Source: Perognathus longimembris pacificus (Eukaryota; Chordata; Mammalia; Rodentia; Heteromyidae). From it: a stretch of DNA of 64,000 nt. Positions within the stretch are counted from its first letter, which is position 1, and every line of letters starts with the position of its first letter. Positions 44,966 through 57,005 of this stretch are shown piece after piece. The notes below the pieces were generated by a model. It was not told the DNA's origin and did not search any database. It saw nothing but the letters and a program-made list of their open reading frames with translations. Position numbers and translations under genes: made by a program. The DNA lies in assembly GCF_023159225.1 (NCBI RefSeq), contig NC_063174.1, forward strand, positions 30,587,983 through 30,651,982. Reading direction: 5' to 3'.

Positions 44966-45439
44966 TTTTAATTATGGTGGATTCCTGTCTCAAAGACTAG
45001 CATCCCCCAATGCAGCTAGCACAAAGCTTACATAGGCCCAAACCACATAGATGTGTGGAATGAACACAAAAGTGATATACAGAAAGTTTTAAAAAATAAA
45101 AGTGTTCTCTCGTACTTTTTCTCTTAAAAAAAAAGTGTTATACATGAGCAAAGCAAATCAGATGAGGACACGTAAACCTAATAGAAAAGCAAAGCATCTA
45201 GGGAAACAATCAGGAAATCAAGAGCTAATTATCTAGGGGAAACATAGACCCAGTCTCCTTACTTCATAAGCATGGTGCTCGATGTGGAATAGACATTCAG
45301 ATTTTTCTTTACTGACTGTATAAATATTACTTTATGCAATATACATAAACACAAGAAGTGGTTAAATACAACTAAAACATTTTCTTAAATGAGAACTCAC
45401 CATATTAAATACTTAACTTAGAAAGGGAAACTGCAAACA

Positions 45440-45837
45440 AAAGTCCTAAGTTCCATCTTAAGAGTAAATTGAAGAGTAAATTGAATCATAGCAGAGAGAA
45501 GGAAATTATATGAAGTAGAAAACAGAAAAACAATAGAGGAAAAAAATCAACAAAACAGAAATCTGAGTTTTTGAAAAAAAAAAAGTACAATAAAATCTAT
45601 AAACTTCAAGGCAGAATGACCAAGGGAGGAAGGAGAAGGGAAAGTCAGGCCACAAATTCCCAATATTAGGAATGAGAGAGGATGCATTAGTGTAGACCAA
45701 GCTGGTGTTCAGAAAGATAATAAGAGTATATTATAAGCAGTTTTTATGTCAGTAAACTGCACAATTTAAATCAAATGAACATATTCCTTAAGTAGCTTTG
45801 AGTCTATTAAACTAATTGAATTTGTAGTTAAAAAATT
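45440..45837 (+). mobile_element. ancient LINE-1, ORF2 middle segment
   Basis: Diverged but ordered match to mammalian L1 ORF2: gaagtagaaaacagaaaaac, aatcaacaaaacagaaatctg, ggaatgagagagg and taataagagtatattataagc. It continues after a SINE at 46110. All frames are broken. Confidence 0.75.
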
Positions 45838-46102
45838 TGCCATGTGCCTTTGGCTCACACCTGTAATCCTAGCTACTCAAGATATTGAGATGTGAATATT
45901 GTGATCTGAAGCCAGCCTGGACAGGAAAGTCTGTGAGATTCTTATCTTCAGCTAACCACCAAAAAGCCTGAAATGGAGGTGTGACTTAAGCGATAAGGTG
46001 CTAGCCTTGAGCAAAAAGAATGAGCAAAAGTGGGAAAGGCTGAGTTCAATCCCCTGTTCCAGCATACGCACACGCGCGCGCGCACACACATATACACACA
46101 CA
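45838..46102 (+). mobile_element. B1-Geo SINE with CG/CA tail, inside ancient L1
   Basis: Full dimer. The 3' end becomes an alternating (CG)n(CA)n run at 46066-46102. Confidence 0.86.
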
Positions 46103-46109
46103 TTCCAAT

Positions 46110-46930
46110 AGTAATGAGAAAAATACCCCACTTAAATATGGGTCACATATTTGAATAGGTCCCTTCATGGCAAAAAGCGCATTGTAATAGGCTCTAGATC
46201 ATTAGTTATTAAGGAAATACAAATGAAAATTAAAAACTAGTATTGGCATGCTCCCACTGCAGAGGCTAAAATTAAGAAAACTAACCACAAGTCTTGATGA
46301 GGAAGAGGAGCCATGGAACTCTGACACACAATTTAGGAATGTCAAAATGTCAAATGCTAAAGTCATGTTGGAAATGAGTTGGAGAGTTTCTTAAAAGTTC
46401 AAGTGTATTCTTATTGTATGACTTGTATACCTGGAAGCACTTACCAAGAGAGATGAAACTATTCAAACTAAGACTTGTCTGTGAATGATCGCAGGAGCTT
46501 TACCTGAGATATAGTTTCTGAGTTAGAAACTCAAATGTCAGTGAATGGCAGGAATGCTTAAAGGAATTATCATGTATCCACAGCATAGACACACCCACAC
46601 AGGACATGGATGAATCGCAAAGTAATTACCATGAGTGGAAAAAGACATCTCTCCTTACACCAAGAAAAGGAGTATATGAGCTGTGATTCCGCTCTTGCAA
46701 AATTCCAGGAAGTGAGGTGGGACCTATTAGTGACCAGAAGCACTTCAGTGGTTGTCTTGGAATAAAGAGGGATGGATTGCAAGAGCAGCACAAAGAAATA
46801 AGGAAGTTGGGGGATGATATTATTATTTTGATTATAATGATAGTTTCAGACATATGTAAATATGTCAAATTTATCCAGTAGTTCACTCTAAGTATGTGCA
46901 TGTTATCATACAACAGTTATACCTCAAGGA
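46110..46930 (+). mobile_element. ancient LINE-1, ORF2 end and 3' UTR
   Basis: Ordered L1 landmarks: cattagttattaaggaaatac, gcagaggctaaaattaag, cttgatgaggaagagg, aagagagatgaaact, ggacatggatgaatcgcaaag, ttcagtggttgtcttgg, and the terminal caacagttatacctcaa. Both this and 45440-45837 are far older than the other L1s here. Confidence 0.82.
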
Positions 46931-46997
46931 AGCTATAGAGAAAGATGATAAGGATTTATCTTATTTTACTAAAAATGTTAAATAAGATTGAATATTG

Positions 46998-47266
46998 CAT
47001 TGCCTTTTTTTATTTTTCTTTTTTGCGCCAATCCTAGGGCTTAAATGCAGGGCTTGGGAGCTGTCTCTGAGCTTCTCTGCTCAAGGCTAGTGCTTTACCA
47101 ACTTGAGCCATACCTCAACTTTTAGCTTTTTAGGTGATTAATTAGAGATAAGAATCTCATGGACTTTCCTGCCTGGGCTGGCTTTAAACCACGATCCTCA
47201 GATCTCAACCTTCTTAGTACTAGGATTTTAAGTGTGAGCCAGTGGCACCTGGCTGTATTGCCTTTT
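46998..47266 (-). mobile_element. B1-Geo SINE, antisense
   Basis: Full dimer at about 47025-47254. The words attgccttttt at both ends (about 46999 and 47256) are a likely target duplication. Confidence 0.85.
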
Positions 47267-47907
47267 TAATGAAGAAAATATTTACCAGGAAAAAACAAAA
47301 ACCCAAAAGAAACATATTTATTAAATTAGCTTCTGAGTTTGAACACCATTCAATTTTTAAAAAATGATCTCTTTCTTTCTGCTTCTTGTAGAACTTGTTT
47401 CTTTTGCATAATTTCTTGGACTTTGAAGACTGACGTTTTCCTAAGTTCAAACTTTACTTCTTTCATGTATTTGCTTCAGATTCATGGACTTTCCAAATAG
47501 GACGGTTGCCTCATACTTAATGCCAAGCCTTGGGGACATGGTGGTGGGGGAGAGGGGACAGGAGGGGTGAGAGGCTGCGTCATGGAAAGACCTTGGCGCC
47601 CCCTCAGGAAGGAAGGACCTGCTTGGCGGTAGCCCAGGCTTTTTTCCTGTTCAACCCTCCTGAAGACATTCTGTTCTGTGCAGCCCTGGAGGGCTGCTTT
47701 CCTTCAGTTTCTCAGCAAGGTACCTGTTTTGTAGTCCTGTCAGGTAAAGCAGGCAGTTCCCCCTTGGCCTTCGTTGATTATCTTTTCCCCTGGATTCTTA
47801 GATCCAGGTGCCTAAATTTATAGCATCAGAATTCCCCCAGATTCTCTATCTAGTGGTTCATTCTTTATTGTACTTTGTGATGCAGTTATTCATTCTCAAG
47901 ATTGATT

Positions 47908-48096
47908 TCCTCCTCCTCCTCCTCCTCCTCCTCCTCCTCCTCCTCCTCCTCCTCCTCCTCCTCCTCCTCCTCCTCCCCCCTCCTCCTCCTCCTCCTCCTC
48001 CTCCCCTCCCCCTCCCCCTCCCCCTCCCCCTCCCCCTCCCCCTCCTCCTCCTCCTCCTCCTCCCCCTCCTCCTCCCCCTCCTCCTCTCCTCTTCCT
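47908..48096. repeat. (CCT)n(CCCCCT)n polypyrimidine tract
   Basis: About 190 bases of uninterrupted C/T in PRKCH intron 1, in three blocks: CCT, CCCCCT hexamers, CCT. It mirrors the GGA tract at 10043-10172 on the opposite strand. Confidence 0.95.
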
Positions 48097-48328
48097 TCTC
48101 TTCTTCCATCACCATTTATTAAGGAGTGTCTAACAGTGTCTGATCAATTCACAGAATTTTAGGGGGAAAACATTTTAGCATCTCTCCAAAGGTCTAGTCC
48201 AGCATGTGTAAACTGTATTGTTTTGTAGTATCTACAGTTTTGCTGTGATTGGAAATTTTCAGTGGTGGATCTGGCTGCATGGTGCAGGCCATGGCTCTGA
48301 TGTTTTCCTCATCAAGAACATTTTCCTA

Positions 48329-48563
48329 GCTGGGTGCTGATAGTGCACATCTGTAACCATAGCTACTCAGGAAGCTGAGATCTGAGGACCATAGTTCAAA
48401 GCCAGCTCAAGGAAGGAGAGTCCATGACATTCATATCTCCAGTTAACCACCAAAAAAGCCAGAAGTGGAGCTGTGGATTAAGTGGTAGAGTGGCAGCCTT
48501 GAGCAGAAAAAAGCTAAATGACAGTGTCCAAGCCCTGAGTTCAAGCCCCAGTACCAACACACA

Positions 48564-48603
<40 letters not shown>
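48329..48603 (+). mobile_element. B1-Geo SINE with (CA)n tail
   Basis: Full dimer to about 48557, then about 22 CA units with one CAT interruption. Confidence 0.88.
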
Positions 48604-48606
<3 letters not shown>

Positions 48607-48844
48607 TGTGTTATTATCTTGTCATCTTTCATTGGAGTCACCAAGATCTAAGATCATTTTGTGAATTCCTTTGTTTAGTGTGCTTTCTTCCTTTGAAGTG
48701 TACATACTTGGAACTCAGGGACACCTCCTCCCCTCCCCCAGACATTGCTCTAGTTCCAGTACTGTGAGCCATGCCTGGTACATGGCACTAAATATTTTCA
48801 TTTAGGGTATAGGTAACTTTGAGAACATCTTTGCTTAAATATTT

Positions 48845-49615
48845 TTTAAAATTAGGGCTGGCACTTTTGGGCATCTACCCAAAAGACCACAAACAAGAAC
48901 ACACTAAAGCCACTAGCACAACAATGTTCATTGCAGCACAATTTGTCATAGCTAGAATATGGAACCATCCCAAATGCCCCTCAGTAGATGAATGGATCAG
49001 GAAAATGTGGTACATATACACAATAGAATTTTATGCCTCTATCAGAAAAAATGACATTGCCCCTTTTATAAGGAAATGGAAGGACTTGGAAAACATTACA
49101 CTAAGTGAAGTGAGCCAGACCCAAAGAAACATGGACTCTATGGTCTCCCTCATAGGGAATAATTAGCACAGGTTTAGGCTAGTCACAGCAGAGGATCACA
49201 AGAGCCCAATAGCTATACCCTTATGAACACATAAGATGATGCTAGGTGAAATGAACTCCATGTTATGGAAACGATTATTATATCACTGTTGTAATTACTT
49301 TCAACATGCGATGTGAAACCATAGCTTCTATTATTGATGATCCTCTTGTAGCCCCTTCCTGTGGTTGTACCTGCACTATCACTGTATCTTACATGAGTAC
49401 ACTGGAAACCGTGTAGACTGGTATTAGAAATAGGAAACTGAAAGGGAATACCAAAATCGAGAGACACAGGGTAAAAAGACAAATGACTACAAAAGCAATA
49501 TTTGCAAAACGGTTTAGTGTAAATCAACTGAACAACTCATGGGGGGAAAGGGGGAGGGGGGAATGAGGTAGGAGGTAACAAATAGTACAAGAAATGTATC
49601 CAATGCCTAACGTAT
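48845..49615 (+). mobile_element. LINE-1 3' end with ORF2 C-terminus
   Basis: An open frame to the stop at 49166 encodes about 100 residues of ORF2 C-terminus (TTMFIAAQFVIARIW, NHPKCPSVDEWIRKM, SEVSQTQRNMDSM), followed by about 450 bases of 3' UTR with a G-rich segment at 49540-49570. 5'-truncated, so no mobile competence. It is the youngest-looking L1 in the window. Confidence 0.88.
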
Positions 49616-49619
49616 GAAA

Positions 49620-49776
49620 CTCGTGTTAAAGTGCTTGCCTCGCATACATGAAGCCCTGGTTTCGATTCCTCAGAACCACATATATAGAAAAATCCAGAAG
49701 TGGTACTGTGGCTCAAGTGGAAGAGTGCTAGCGTTGAGCAAAATGAAGCCAAGGACAGTGCTCAGGCTCTGAGTTG
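49620..49776 (+). mobile_element. IDL-Geo SINE, truncated at both ends
   Basis: Starts inside the ID monomer (aaagtgcttgcctcgcatacatg) and stops at the Geo B box (ctctgagttga), exactly between two L1 3' ends. Confidence 0.85.
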
Positions 49777-50395
49777 AAGATACTGCCCCATTCATAAGGA
49801 AATGGAAGGACTTGGAAAAAATCATACAAAGTGAAGTGACCCAGACCCAAAGAAACATAAACCCTATAGTTTCCCTCCTAGGGAATAATTAGTACATATC
49901 TAGGGAAGAGCACAACAGCTTAATAGCTATGCCCATATGAACACATAAGATGCTAAGTGAAATGAACTCCATGTTATGGAAATAGGTGGTATATCATTGC
50001 TGTAGTTAATTTCAACATACCTAGTGAAACTATAACTTTTGTTCTCTCATATTCCCTTCCTGTGGTTTTACTCCTGCTATTACTGTAACTGATCTTAGTA
50101 CCCTAGATAATGTATAGTCGTGTATTGGAACGAGTGCAAGGAAAGGGAATACCAAAAATGAGAGACAAAGGATAAAAAGACAAACCATTGAAAAAGCGAT
50201 ACTTACAAAACCTACTGGTGTAAACTAACTGTACAACTCATGGAGGGAAGGGAACTGGGGAGGGGGGAGATGGGAGAAAATGAGGGAGGAGGTAACAAGT
50301 TGGATAAGTAATATACTTGCCTTACATGTAAAACTGTAACCCCTCTGTACCTCACTTTGACAATAAATAAGAAGGAAAAATAAAGTCATAATTGC
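49777..50395 (+). mobile_element. second LINE-1 3' end, direct repeat of the first
   Basis: Re-enters ORF2 at ccccattcataaggaaatgg, the same place as 49056-49078, and runs to taacccctctgtacctcac, tttgacaataaata and an A-rich end. More diverged from the first copy than a recent duplicate would be. Confidence 0.85.
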
Positions 50396-50451
50396 AAAAA
50401 TAAGAAAAAATATTTTTAAAATTAATTTTATTTACTTATTTATTTGTGTTT

Positions 50452-51040
50452 ATATGGTACAATGGAATTGAACCTAGGGCCTCATGCATGCTAGGCAAGC
50501 ACTCTACCAGTAAGCTACATTCCTATTCCCATTTGCTCAAACATTTTAGTAATCTTTCTAGAGGAAATAAATAAGCTGGGTGCCAGTTTCCCACCCTATA
50601 CCTAGTTTATTCTCAAGACTGAATGGGAAGATCGTAGTTTGAGGCCAAAGTAGGCAAAAGAAAAAAAAAAAAGATTCCCTTTCAACTCATCAGTCGCCTG
50701 CTGTCCTGAGCTGCATGGGAGACCGGAAGGATCAAAGTGCCAGGCCAGGGTGGGCAGAAACTTTTTTGAGACTCCATCCCAATGGAGGGAAGCAGGATGC
50801 AGTAGCACATGTCTGTGATCTCAGAAATGATGAGAAGCCTGAAACAGGTGGATCATGATCCAGGTGCATACGGGCAGGAAGTGAGACCCTATGTCAACTA
50901 TAACCTGCAACCACCACCACAACCCCCCCCCCCAACAAAACAAAACAAAAGAGAAAACTGGGATGGAAGCATGATTCTGTGGTAGGGTAGTCACTCACCA
51001 AGTGTGAAGTCTGAGTTCAAATCCTAGTACTATATTCCCC
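50452..51040. mobile_element. cluster of old SINE monomers
   Basis: In order: antisense ID (50452-50530), a diverged sense 7SL-like unit (50574-50665), two further B1-like units (about 50690-50790 and 50790-50905), a C run, and a sense ID unit (about 50950-51030). None has a Geo half. Confidence 0.6.
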
Positions 51041-51654
51041 CAAGATGAAATAATTGGAAGCAACCGTCATCACAGAATTTCTCTCTTAGTTTTACTATTT
51101 AATTAACTTTTTAGACAGAAAAGAAGTTTGTTGCAAAGAGAAAGATGTAGCTGCCCATGGAGGTAGATGAGGACCGGAACCAGTGACCCAGAATTTCCCT
51201 TTTAAATCAATCAATGACATTCCAATATGTGCTTGAAAGACTGAGTAGCTTTTTCTGCCCTTTGATTATAGTAATAGATTGAAAGCCCCATGGGTAGAAA
51301 ATCCCTGCTTTTCAAAAAACAAATTGCTATTATTTTAAACCTATAATACATGCTAAATTGCTTTGGTTATAATTTTTGAGCCTGCTAGGAAGTTTGATGC
51401 AGAAGCTATCAATGCTCATTTAAAAGTTGTTTTCCAACCTTGGGGAGCAGTGAGGTTGGTGGATGGGGTGTGCATCTCATTATCTCAGCAACTCTTTGTA
51501 GGGTTGGGTATCTGGAGAGTGTCTGAAATGTGATTAGTGGTGTAGTAAGAGCACAGCCCATTTTTATGAGATGGGTAGTGTTTACATAGGGTACAGCTGG
51601 TACCTTGACTTTCCCAGCCTCTTTTTCTGTGCTATAAAACAGTTGATAGGCCAG

Positions 51655-51818
51655 TTTTCTAGAATCCTGTGTCTGTAATCCTAGCTACTCAGGAGGCTGA
51701 GATCTGAGGATCACAGTTCAAATCCAGCCTAGGTAGGCAAATCAGAGTGACTCTATCTCCAGTTAACCAGCAAGAAGCTGGAAGGAGAGGTCTGGCTGAA
51801 GGCCCAGAGTGTGTACTG

Positions 51819-51905
<87 letters not shown>
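51655..51905 (+). mobile_element. B1-Geo SINE fragment with (CA)n(GA)n tail
   Basis: A 5'-truncated head and the start of Geo to 51818, then about 26 CA and about 17 GA units. Confidence 0.82.
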
Positions 51906-51909
<4 letters not shown>

Positions 51910-52239
51910 TAGAAATACCTCATGTCAGCCAAGTAATGATTTCTTAGCTCCATTTAATTAGAATGTGGTCAAAATGAGGCCTGAGTGGAAAGAGCTGGGA
52001 TCCCTGCTTCACACTCTTATCATTCCTGTATCTTATCATTACTGTGTCTTATCATTCCAGGATTGTCAAAACTGATAGTCACTCCCCTACCTAAAATCCC
52101 TTCTGTGCTTCATTGTACCCAGAACACAAGCTGATAAGTCAGTGCTTTGTGGCTTTCCTTATTTTTCAAATGAAGTCTCACTTGTGTGCCCAGGTAACCT
52201 GCATCTGTCATGACAGATGTGAAACATCATGCTCACCTT

Positions 52240-52360
52240 ATTATTAATTGAGATATGGGGGCTTGTGACCATTTTGCTTGGTCTGACCTTGAACCACAAT
52301 CTTCCATTATCTCAGCTGCTTAAGGAGTTAGGATTATTGGCGTAAGCTACCTTGCTTAGG
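52240..52360 (-). mobile_element. old 7SL-like monomer, antisense
   Basis: Reversed head landmarks ttgaaccacaatctt, tctcagctgcttaagg, ggattattggcgtaagc. Confidence 0.55.
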
Positions 52361-52395
52361 GCTATTCCACCTTTTTATCTGAAGTGCGAATCAGC

Positions 52396-52590
52396 TTTTT
52401 TTTTTTTTTTTTTTGCCAATCCTAGGGTTTGAGCTCAGCACCTGAGCACTGTCCCTGACTTTGTTTTTGCTCAAGGCTAGCACTCTACCACTTCCTGCTT
52501 TTTCTCTTTATGTGGTACTGAGGAATCAAACCCAGGGCTTCAAGCTAGCATTCTAGGCAAGCAATCTACCACTAAGCCACATTCCCAGCC
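52396..52590 (-). mobile_element. IDL-Geo SINE, antisense
   Basis: An 18-base T run, Geo with a deletion (cacttcctgcttttt), and a complete ID unit ending in cccagccc. Confidence 0.9.
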
Positions 52591-52828
52591 CAATAGCATT
52601 CTTCAGGCATTGAACGTGTAGTGTGGACCTGGAGATCTAAGTGGATAAAACAGGCAGGCCCATTTCTTCCTAGGTCTTCTAGTTAGTTCCAAGGGGGATA
52701 GTTTAGGGACAGGAAGGAACAAAAGCAGCCTGGAAATTATCGAAGTGGTCAGATGCGTGTAAGCAACTGGTTTGGGAGAGCAAGACCATCTTCCTAGAGG
52801 GAAGGAAGACAGCTGATTTTCTTCCCCT

Positions 52829-53020
52829 TCTGGTACTGGGGTTTGAACTCAGGGCCTGATGCTCTCCCTTAGCTTTTTGCTCAAGGATGTGCCACTTCTG
52901 GCATTTTTCTGATTAATTGAAATGAAAAGTCTCAGATTTGTCTGCCTGGGCGGCTTTGAATGACGATGTTCCGACCTCAGTTTCCTGAGTAGCTAGGATG
53001 ACAGGTGTGAGCTACCAGTG
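52829..53020 (-). mobile_element. B1-Geo SINE, antisense
   Basis: Geo has lost its central part (aaggatgtgccacttc). Linker and head are clear. Confidence 0.82.
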
Positions 53021-53719
53021 AAAAAGCTGATTTCCAAGGCTCTGTCATACATAGAACCACAGCCCTCTTCACTTGGATGATTGAAAAACGTGTTCTGAAA
53101 AGGATTGGAACTTCTGACCTGATGCTATTATCCAGAGAGAGACACACAACACACAGGTGCCCTTCCAAAGGAAGATTCTGAGCCACAGAGGCATTTCTAT
53201 CTTTGGAAAGATTGGGAGGGAAGTAAGCTTTTTTTTTTTTAATGTCTGTGAACACATAATGGACAGTTTTTTGAAGAAAGTAATTAATGCCATACTTGAA
53301 CCATCAGATACCTCAATTTTGTCCTGGTCATAAAAGAATCATAGTTGGTGAGCAGGAAGATCATCTAGCTTAGAACCAAAAAGGCTGGCAGCCTGTGGGC
53401 CCTCAGATGACCCGTGGGTATATTCATTGGTCACAAATGGGTTTAACGTTGCAACAGAAGTTATTTAAGGGCTGTGTTTGCCACAGACCCCACCACTCCC
53501 TGTTAGGAAAGCAACCCTTTGACTCATCACCTTCCTGATCCTGGATGGTTTTTGAATTTGTAACACCATAGCCCAAGCCTTTCATTTCAGAATGTGGGAA
53601 CCAAAGCTTGGGCCCAAGCATTGCTGTGGCACTGGCTCACAGGAAGTGTGTGTGACACACAGCTCCTCATATTTAATATAGAATATTATGACTATAAAAA
53701 TGTAGATATGCTTTATTTA

Positions 53720-53956
53720 GTTTTTGTGTTGGTCTTGGGGCTTGAACTTAGGGTCTGGGTACTGTCTCTTGAGTATTTTCACTCAATGCTAGAGTTCTAC
53801 TAGTTGAACTACAATTCTGCTTCTGGCTTTTTGGTACTTAATTGGAGCCAAGAGTCTTGTAGACTTTCCTTCTGGGGCTGGCTTGGAACCACAATCTTCT
53901 GATCTCAGCTTCCTGAATAGTTAGGATTAAAGACATAAGCCATGGGCACCCAGCCA
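53720..53956 (-). mobile_element. B1-Geo SINE, antisense
   Basis: Full but diverged dimer ending gggcacccagcc. Confidence 0.85.
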
Positions 53957-54210
53957 GATCCACTTTAGGTTTATCTAGAAATGTATTCATTTATAAATGC
54001 AGTAGTTTCAATGTACATTTATTGAAACAGTTATTTAAATATACATATTGTGTCTTGTAATTCCTGAGAGAGATGGCTTTTTAGTATCTAAACGGGAAGT
54101 TAACTGCAAATTAATGATATTAACTATTGATATGATACTGATAGAATCTACTAATATCATAAATTAGTATGATACTAACAGGATTAACTACCCCATTTAG
54201 AAGGCTTCCC

Positions 54211-54556
54211 ACTACATTTTATTTATTTACTTAGCCTAGGTGCTGTCTCTTAGCTTTTTTTGCTCAAGGCTAGCTCTCTACCACTTGAGCCACAGTTCTA
54301 CTTTTTTTGTTGTTGTTGGTCGTGGGGCTTAAACTCTGGGCTTGGACAGTGTCCCTGAGCTCTTCAGCTCAAGGCTAGCACTCTATCCCTTGAGCCACAG
54401 TGCCACTTCCCGTTTTCTGGTGGTTAATTGGAGATAAGAGTCTCTTGAACTTTTCTGCCTGGCAGACTTTGAACCTCGATTCTCAGATCTCAGCCACCTG
54501 AGTAGCTAGGATTACAGGCATGAACCACTGGCACTTGTCTTCTTACTACATTTTAT
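54211..54556 (-). mobile_element. composite SINE: 7SL head, Geo, second partial Geo
   Basis: A complete antisense B1-Geo (about 54303-54540) is preceded by an extra partial Geo (54231-54302). actacattttat at 54211-54222 and 54545-54556 brackets the entire composite. Confidence 0.75.
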
Positions 54557-54639
54557 CTTTTTTGGGGGGTAGGGATAAGGGGTGTTGAGGATCAAACCCA
54601 GGGCCCCATCCATATTTAGCTAGTACCTCTGTTGTGTTT

Positions 54640-55910
54640 CTGTATGTACATTGTAGCACTGTATGACTGCTATACTGCAAGGAAAATATGACAGTTGGGT
54701 TCAGATGTGTAGCCTTGTCTGGGATCTTAGGCAAGCCTTCTCTTAGGAGAGTGTCAATTCTCTGGCTTATATTAGGAGGGGGACTCTGAGGACCTTTCCA
54801 TCGCTAAAGCCTCAGCCTCCATGTTCTAGGTATTACATCATTCCTGCCCTTTTGGAATAACTGGTTTGTCTTTAAGCAGTTAAAATGAATTATGCCTTAT
54901 CAAAGCTAGTAACTCCTGAGAATTAAATTGGTTCAAGTTTAAATTGCTTGGGCTTGGAAAAGATTTAGCTCATGTTCAAGTGACTTGTGCAGAGTTGACA
55001 GTGATGTTGGCATTGGCTCCTTGGCATAGAAACAGCCATAAGCAAATATAGTGAGTCCTCATCACAAGCAATGCTATTTTATTTCTTAATTTACACTAAT
55101 GCATTCTCTGTTGTGTGGGATCATTCATGGTAAGTTATGTCCCTGTTCCCTGGTGTCAGAGAAAGACTGTGAGTCCCAGAGGTGAAGCTTTTGCTAGAAG
55201 CCTCTCATTAGGGTAGTAATTAAAGCTTTGTAGTCCCCACTCATCTATGGGTACCTGTCTATATATCCACCCTAGGTGATGACAAATGCAGGAAATCACT
55301 TGGAGGACAGATGTTTTAATAAGATGGAGGAATGAGCCCAGGGCTATTGGCTATTGTAGGGCTTAAGTGGTATAATGAAGAGTTGTATGAGGCAGGAAGT
55401 TCTTGTTGGGAATCATGTTGTATGTGGAAAACCTTATTAAGATTTGTAAGTCAGAGTGTTTCTGTAGTGCCAGTAAGTGACACAGCTTTTTCAGTAGAAA
55501 GACCACTTACTCTAAGAATCGCCATCAGTGCCTATGTCACATGCTGCCTTCTTGAAAATTCCTTTGGTTACCACGACACAACATTGAGCTCACAGAGCGA
55601 GAAATGCTTAGAGGTTACCAATGGTGTTTTGTTTGTGCTTATGATGCTTGTTCTTATGGTAAGAAGTGAAGAAATCAACTGAGGGTAGATTCATGGTTAA
55701 CATGAGCCCCTCATAATTGCATTGGTAAAACAAGTCCTTTGAGGTGCATGTGAGCCTGCTCTGTATCCAGTCCTATATCCCTGATGCCACACCTAGGCCT
55801 TGTTTTCCCAGTGCCTAAATCAAAGCTGCTCTTTCATTTGTAAATTGTTTTATTTCTCATACTCTCATAGAACAGTCTCTGCATCTTTCTTGTAGCATTC
55901 AAATATGGCA
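54640..55910. other. unique intronic sequence
   Basis: About 1.3 kb repeat-poor. A 116-residue open frame at 55332-55682 matches nothing I recognise and lies in an intron, so I do not call it a gene. Confidence 0.45.
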
Positions 55911-55913
55911 CAG

Positions 55914-56146
55914 TGGCTGGGTGCCAGTGGCTCATGCCTGTAATTCTAACTTCTCAGGAGATTGAGATCTGAGGATTGTGGTTCAAAGCCAGCCCAGGCA
56001 CGAAAGTCTATGCAATGTTTACCACCAATTGGCCACCTAAAATCCAGAAGTTGAGCTGTGTCTTAAGTGGTAGGGTACTAGCTTTGATCACAGAAGTTCA
56101 AAGACAGTGCCCAGGCCCTGAGTTCAAGCCCCAGGACTGGTATAAG
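55914..56146 (+). mobile_element. B1-Geo SINE
   Basis: Close to consensus, including gctgggtgccagtggctc at the start and gttcaagccccagg near the end. Confidence 0.92.
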
Positions 56147-56206
56147 AGTGAGATTGAGGGGGTAGAGGGAGGAGGTATAAACTTGAAGGACAAAGTTGTG
56201 CTTTTA

Positions 56207-56456
56207 AAAAATGTGTTCTCAGGGGCTGGGGATATGGCCTAGTGGCAAGAGTGCTTGCCTCGTATACTTGAAGCCCTCGGTTCGATTCCCCAGCATCACA
56301 GATACAGAAAATGGCCAGAAGTGGCGCTGTGACTCAAGTGGCAGAGTGCTAGCCTTGAGCAAAAAGAAGCCAGGGACAGTGCTCAGGCCCTGAGTCCAAG
56401 GCCCAGGACTGGCCAAAAAAAAAAAAATAAATAAAAAAATAAAAATGTGTTCTCAG
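56207..56456 (+). mobile_element. IDL-Geo SINE with 16-bp duplication
   Basis: Element 56223-56440. Duplication aaaaatgtgttctcag at 56207-56222 and 56441-56456. Confidence 0.96.
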
Positions 56457-56762
56457 TTCTGACTTCAGGTGAAATCTACTAGATGATGACCCATTTTCAG
56501 GTCTATTTGGTTGTGTTATTTGGGTATTTTTAAAAGCCTATATATTTTTTTTCTTTTTTAGAGAGGGTTCTTTGAGGTTTGCAATAGATGAAAAGTTAAA
56601 AAAAAAAGAAAGAAAAAATGAACTAGGACAGTTTGAGTGACTGTGGCTTGGTACTTCTGAAAGTATGAACTTTTCCCCTGTAAAATAAGATCAGGTTTGT
56701 CCTGTAAACTTTTTCTTAAAACATTTGCCCGCTCCACTCCCCCCCATCCCCACCCCCGCCCC

Positions 56763-57005
56763 AACTCAGGGCCTACAATGATGTGCTGTCCCTGAGCGTG
56801 CCTGCCCACCCCCCCCCCCCCCCCCCCCCGCCAAGGCTAGCATTCTGCCACTTAAGCCACTGCTCCATTTGTTGTTTTTATTTTTGTAGTTTATGGAAGA
56901 TAAGAGCTCAGGGACTTTCCTGCCTGGTCTGGCTTCAAACTGTGTCCTCGGCTCTGAGCCTCCTGAGTAGCGAGGATTACAGGCGTGAGCTACCGGTGTC
57001 CAGCC
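56763..57005 (-). mobile_element. B1-Geo SINE, antisense, with internal C run
   Basis: A 20-base C run (about 56810-56829) interrupts Geo. The head ends gagctaccggtgtccagcc. Confidence 0.82.

Noticed and set aside
47808..48162. Leu/Pro/Ser-rich open frames
   Set aside because: Generated by the CCT/CCCCCT tract.
55332..55682. 116-residue open frame in intron 1
   Set aside because: No recognised motif, no splice or promoter context, and length within chance expectation.
56318..56340. CTCF-like core inside the Geo monomer (ccagaagtggcgctgtg)
   Set aside because: It resembles the CTCF core but is one base short between the two halves and mismatched in the centre, so it does not fit the spacing rule.
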